From: Vreelandella azerica
Lineage (GTDB): Bacteria > Pseudomonadota > Gammaproteobacteria > Pseudomonadales > Halomonadaceae
NCBI RefSeq assembly: GCF_013112225.1
Contig: NZ_JABFHI010000004.1
Span: 248,001-312,000, forward strand
Length of the DNA stretch: 64,000 nt
Direction of reading: 5' to 3'
Position numbers and translations under genes: made by a program. Below, piece after piece: positions 62,420 through 64,000 of this stretch; the first letter of the stretch is position 1, and every line of letters begins with the position of its first letter. The notes under the pieces are model-generated. The model was not told where the DNA came from and made no database searches. It saw nothing but the letters and a program-made list of their open reading frames with translations.

Positions 62420-64000
62420 ATGCGGATGAAGGCAACGCTAAACACGCTGCTGCGAACCAGCTATGTCGCCGGCCTGGGTATCCTGATTGGCTTGTCTGCG
62501 GCGGTGATTGCCAATTTCTTTGTGGCCGGCATCTTGTGGATGAACGATAGCCTCTTGATCTCACCGCGCAGCCGCATGATGGCAAGCAGCGAATGGCTGT
62601 TATTGATAGCCACCGTGATGGTGCCCGCACTAGGTGGGCTGGCCGTGGGCATTATCCGACACTTTATTGATGAAAAACGCTTTCATGGCCCACCGGATAT
62701 CATTGCGACCGTACAGACTCGCCAAGGAGTGCCCGCTACCCAGCCAGGGCTTTTATCGGGTATTGCCAGCCTGCTCTCATTGGGAAGTGGCGCTTCAGTG
62801 GGCCAATACGGCCCGCTGGTGCATCTTGGCGGCTTGCTAGGCTCACTATGGTCACGGCTTTTCCGCATGGACATTTCCATGGGTAATATCGCGATTGCCT
62901 GCGGCGTGGCCGCCGCTATCTCGACCATTTTCCATGCCCCGATTGCGGGAATCCTGTTTGCTCAGGAAGTTATCTTGCGCCATTTTTCGCTGCGCGCTCT
63001 GGCGCCTATCGCCGTTGCCTCGATTGTTGGCTATGTGGCTGCCAATACCATTCTTCCTCAACCGCCTCTTTTGCAGATCGAATCCGCCGAAATCCTGCAT
63101 TTCTGGGAATTCGGGCTTTTTCTGTTGCTTGGTATGGCCAGCGCGTTGGTGGCCGTAGCTTATATGCAATCCATCCTCTGGGTTGGGCGTTGCGCCAGCG
63201 CCATGCCGATTCCAGCCATCACCCGGCCGGCATTTGCTGGCGCAGCGCTGGGGGTTGTGGCGCTATGGTTTCCTGAAATTCTCGGCACAGGTGGTGAAAA
63301 TCTGCGCTTTGCACTGATTGATGAAGCTTTTAGCCGCTGGGAGCTGGCGATATTGCTGATACTGAAAATACTGGCCACCGCCTGGTGCCTCGGCATGGGC
63401 TTTGCAGGCGGTGTATTCAGCCCCGCCCTGCTGATTGGCAGTCTGTTCGGGGCCTTGTTCGGCAGCCTGGTTGCCACGTTAAGCGGAGTCAACAGCTCAG
63501 CGGTGGTGGTGTATGCCGTGTGCGGCATGGTGGCGGTGACCGCACCGGTAATTGGCGCGCCCATGACCACAGTGGTCATCGTATTCGAGATGACCGGCCA
63601 CTATCCCTTGACCATTGCCGCATTGAGCAGCGTGGCGCTTGCCAGCCTGACCACGTCACGCCTGTTTGGGCGCTCTCTGTTTGATCGCCAGCTTCATCAA
63701 CGCGGCATCGACCTATCCGGCGGGCGCAGTAAGGCGCTATTGACAGCCCATACGCTGCAAGCACTGATCAACCCGAGCTGTCTGCAACTCAGCCCGCGCG
63801 CCAGCGTCAATGACGCCATGCTGGCAATGAGCCAGGCGCAGGTCGCAGAAGCCTATCTGGTAGACGCTGCTGGCCGCTACCTTGGCACCGTGCACCTGCA
63901 CGCGCTAATCAGCGCAGCGCCACAGGATGAAGCCCGCCAATACGCCCCGCCGGACGACCTCTACCTGTACAGCGATACCCCTCTATGGGAAAGCATGCAG
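62420..64000 (+). CDS. ClC-family chloride channel with CBS domain, 3' end outside window
   Basis: At least 527 residues to the edge. ClC core of about 18 helices with GSGASVGQYGPLVHLGG, FHAPIAGILFAQEV and GFAGGVFSPALLIG, then the start of a CBS domain (LSPRASVNDAMLAMSQAQVAEAYLVD). Aligned by eye to E. coli ClC-ec1, the external gating Glu148 is Tyr130 (GQYGP instead of GREGP) and the internal proton Glu203 is Val184 (FAQEV instead of FIIEEM). Both residues needed for H+ coupling are absent, so passive Cl- conduction is predicted. ATG at 62420 or 62426; ribosome binding site weak. Confidence 0.88.
   Translation, partial: MRMKATLNTLLRTSYVAGLGILIGLSAAVIANFFVAGILWMNDSLLISPRSRMMASSEWLLLIATVMVPALGGLAVGIIRHFIDEKRFHGPPDIIATVQTRQGVPATQPGLLSGIASLLSLGSGASVGQYGPLVHLGGLLGSLWSRLFRMDISMGNIAIACGVAAAISTIFHAPIAGILFAQEVILRHFSLRALAPIAVASIVGYVAANTILPQPPLLQIESAEILHFWEFGLFLLLGMASALVAVAYMQSILWVGRCASAMPIPAITRPAFAGAALGVVALWFPEILGTGGENLRFALIDEAFSRWELAILLILKILATAWCLGMGFAGGVFSPALLIGSLFGALFGSLVATLSGVNSSAVVVYAVCGMVAVTAPVIGAPMTTVVIVFEMTGHYPLTIAALSSVALASLTTSRLFGRSLFDRQLHQRGIDLSGGRSKALLTAHTLQALINPSCLQLSPRASVNDAMLAMSQAQVAEAYLVDAAGRYLGTVHLHALISAAPQDEARQYAPPDDLYLYSDTPLWESMQ

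Overview
The window looks like chromosomal DNA of a moderately halophilic gammaproteobacterium, most likely Halomonadaceae (Halomonas or a close relative). This is an inference from gene content and protein style: a six-subunit Na+-pumping NQR operon with nqrM, a Pseudomonas-type long GAPDH, a DUF3141 PhaC-like protein, a DUF6586 gene next to topA, and the proA-nadD-rsfS-rlmH-mrdA-rodA-mltB-rlpA-dacA order. No rRNA, tRNA, CRISPR array, IS element or prophage was seen.

Layout. 1-3.0 kb is a small accessory zone. It holds a SatD-like gene cut by the window edge, a polytopic membrane protein, and a secreted barnase-like RNase with its barstar-like inhibitor. This toxin/immunity pair lies between two copies of the last ~135 bp of the membrane-protein gene. 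3-7.8 kb: ybeL-type zinc-ribbon gene, then leuS-lptE-holA. 7.8-14.2 kb: nqrM and nqrABCDEF (minus strand). 14.5-16 kb: GAPDH. 16.2-19.7 kb: mfd. 19.8-22.2 kb: two L,D-transpeptidases flanking an Lpp-like lipoprotein. 22.2-25.9 kb: two small helical proteins and topA. 26.2-28.7 kb: DUF3141 PhaC-like protein. 29-40.7 kb: lipoate and cell-elongation cluster (lipA; proA to lipB on the minus strand). 41-44.9 kb: two overlapping membrane proteins with degenerate GGDEF-like domains, a DedA-PAP2 fusion and a LysE-type exporter. 44.9-47.6 kb: ubiX, mpl and a glutaredoxin-like gene. 47.9-56 kb: a dipeptide ABC transporter, a LysR regulator and pepQ. 56.4-58.5 kb: a MoxR/VWA (CoxE-like) pair. 58.6-64 kb: thiolase, purine/anion-type permease, Asp/Glu racemase and a ClC channel running off the edge.

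How the genes work together. Much of the window serves envelope growth: PBP2/RodA, DacA, MltB, RlpA, Lpp with two LDTs, LptE, and Mpl. The dpp-lysR-pepQ block is a coherent peptide-uptake and prolyl-dipeptide degradation unit. Na+-NQR and an apparently proton-uncoupled ClC fit life in salt.

Sequence quality. At least fourteen genes, nearly all essential or conserved, are broken by one- or two-base losses, almost all in homopolymer runs. Adding the missing bases restores full family length each time. I treat these as sequencing errors and annotate each gene over its full span; the frameshift position is given in each entry. Start codons were chosen from ribosome binding sites and family length, so several differ from the longest open frame.
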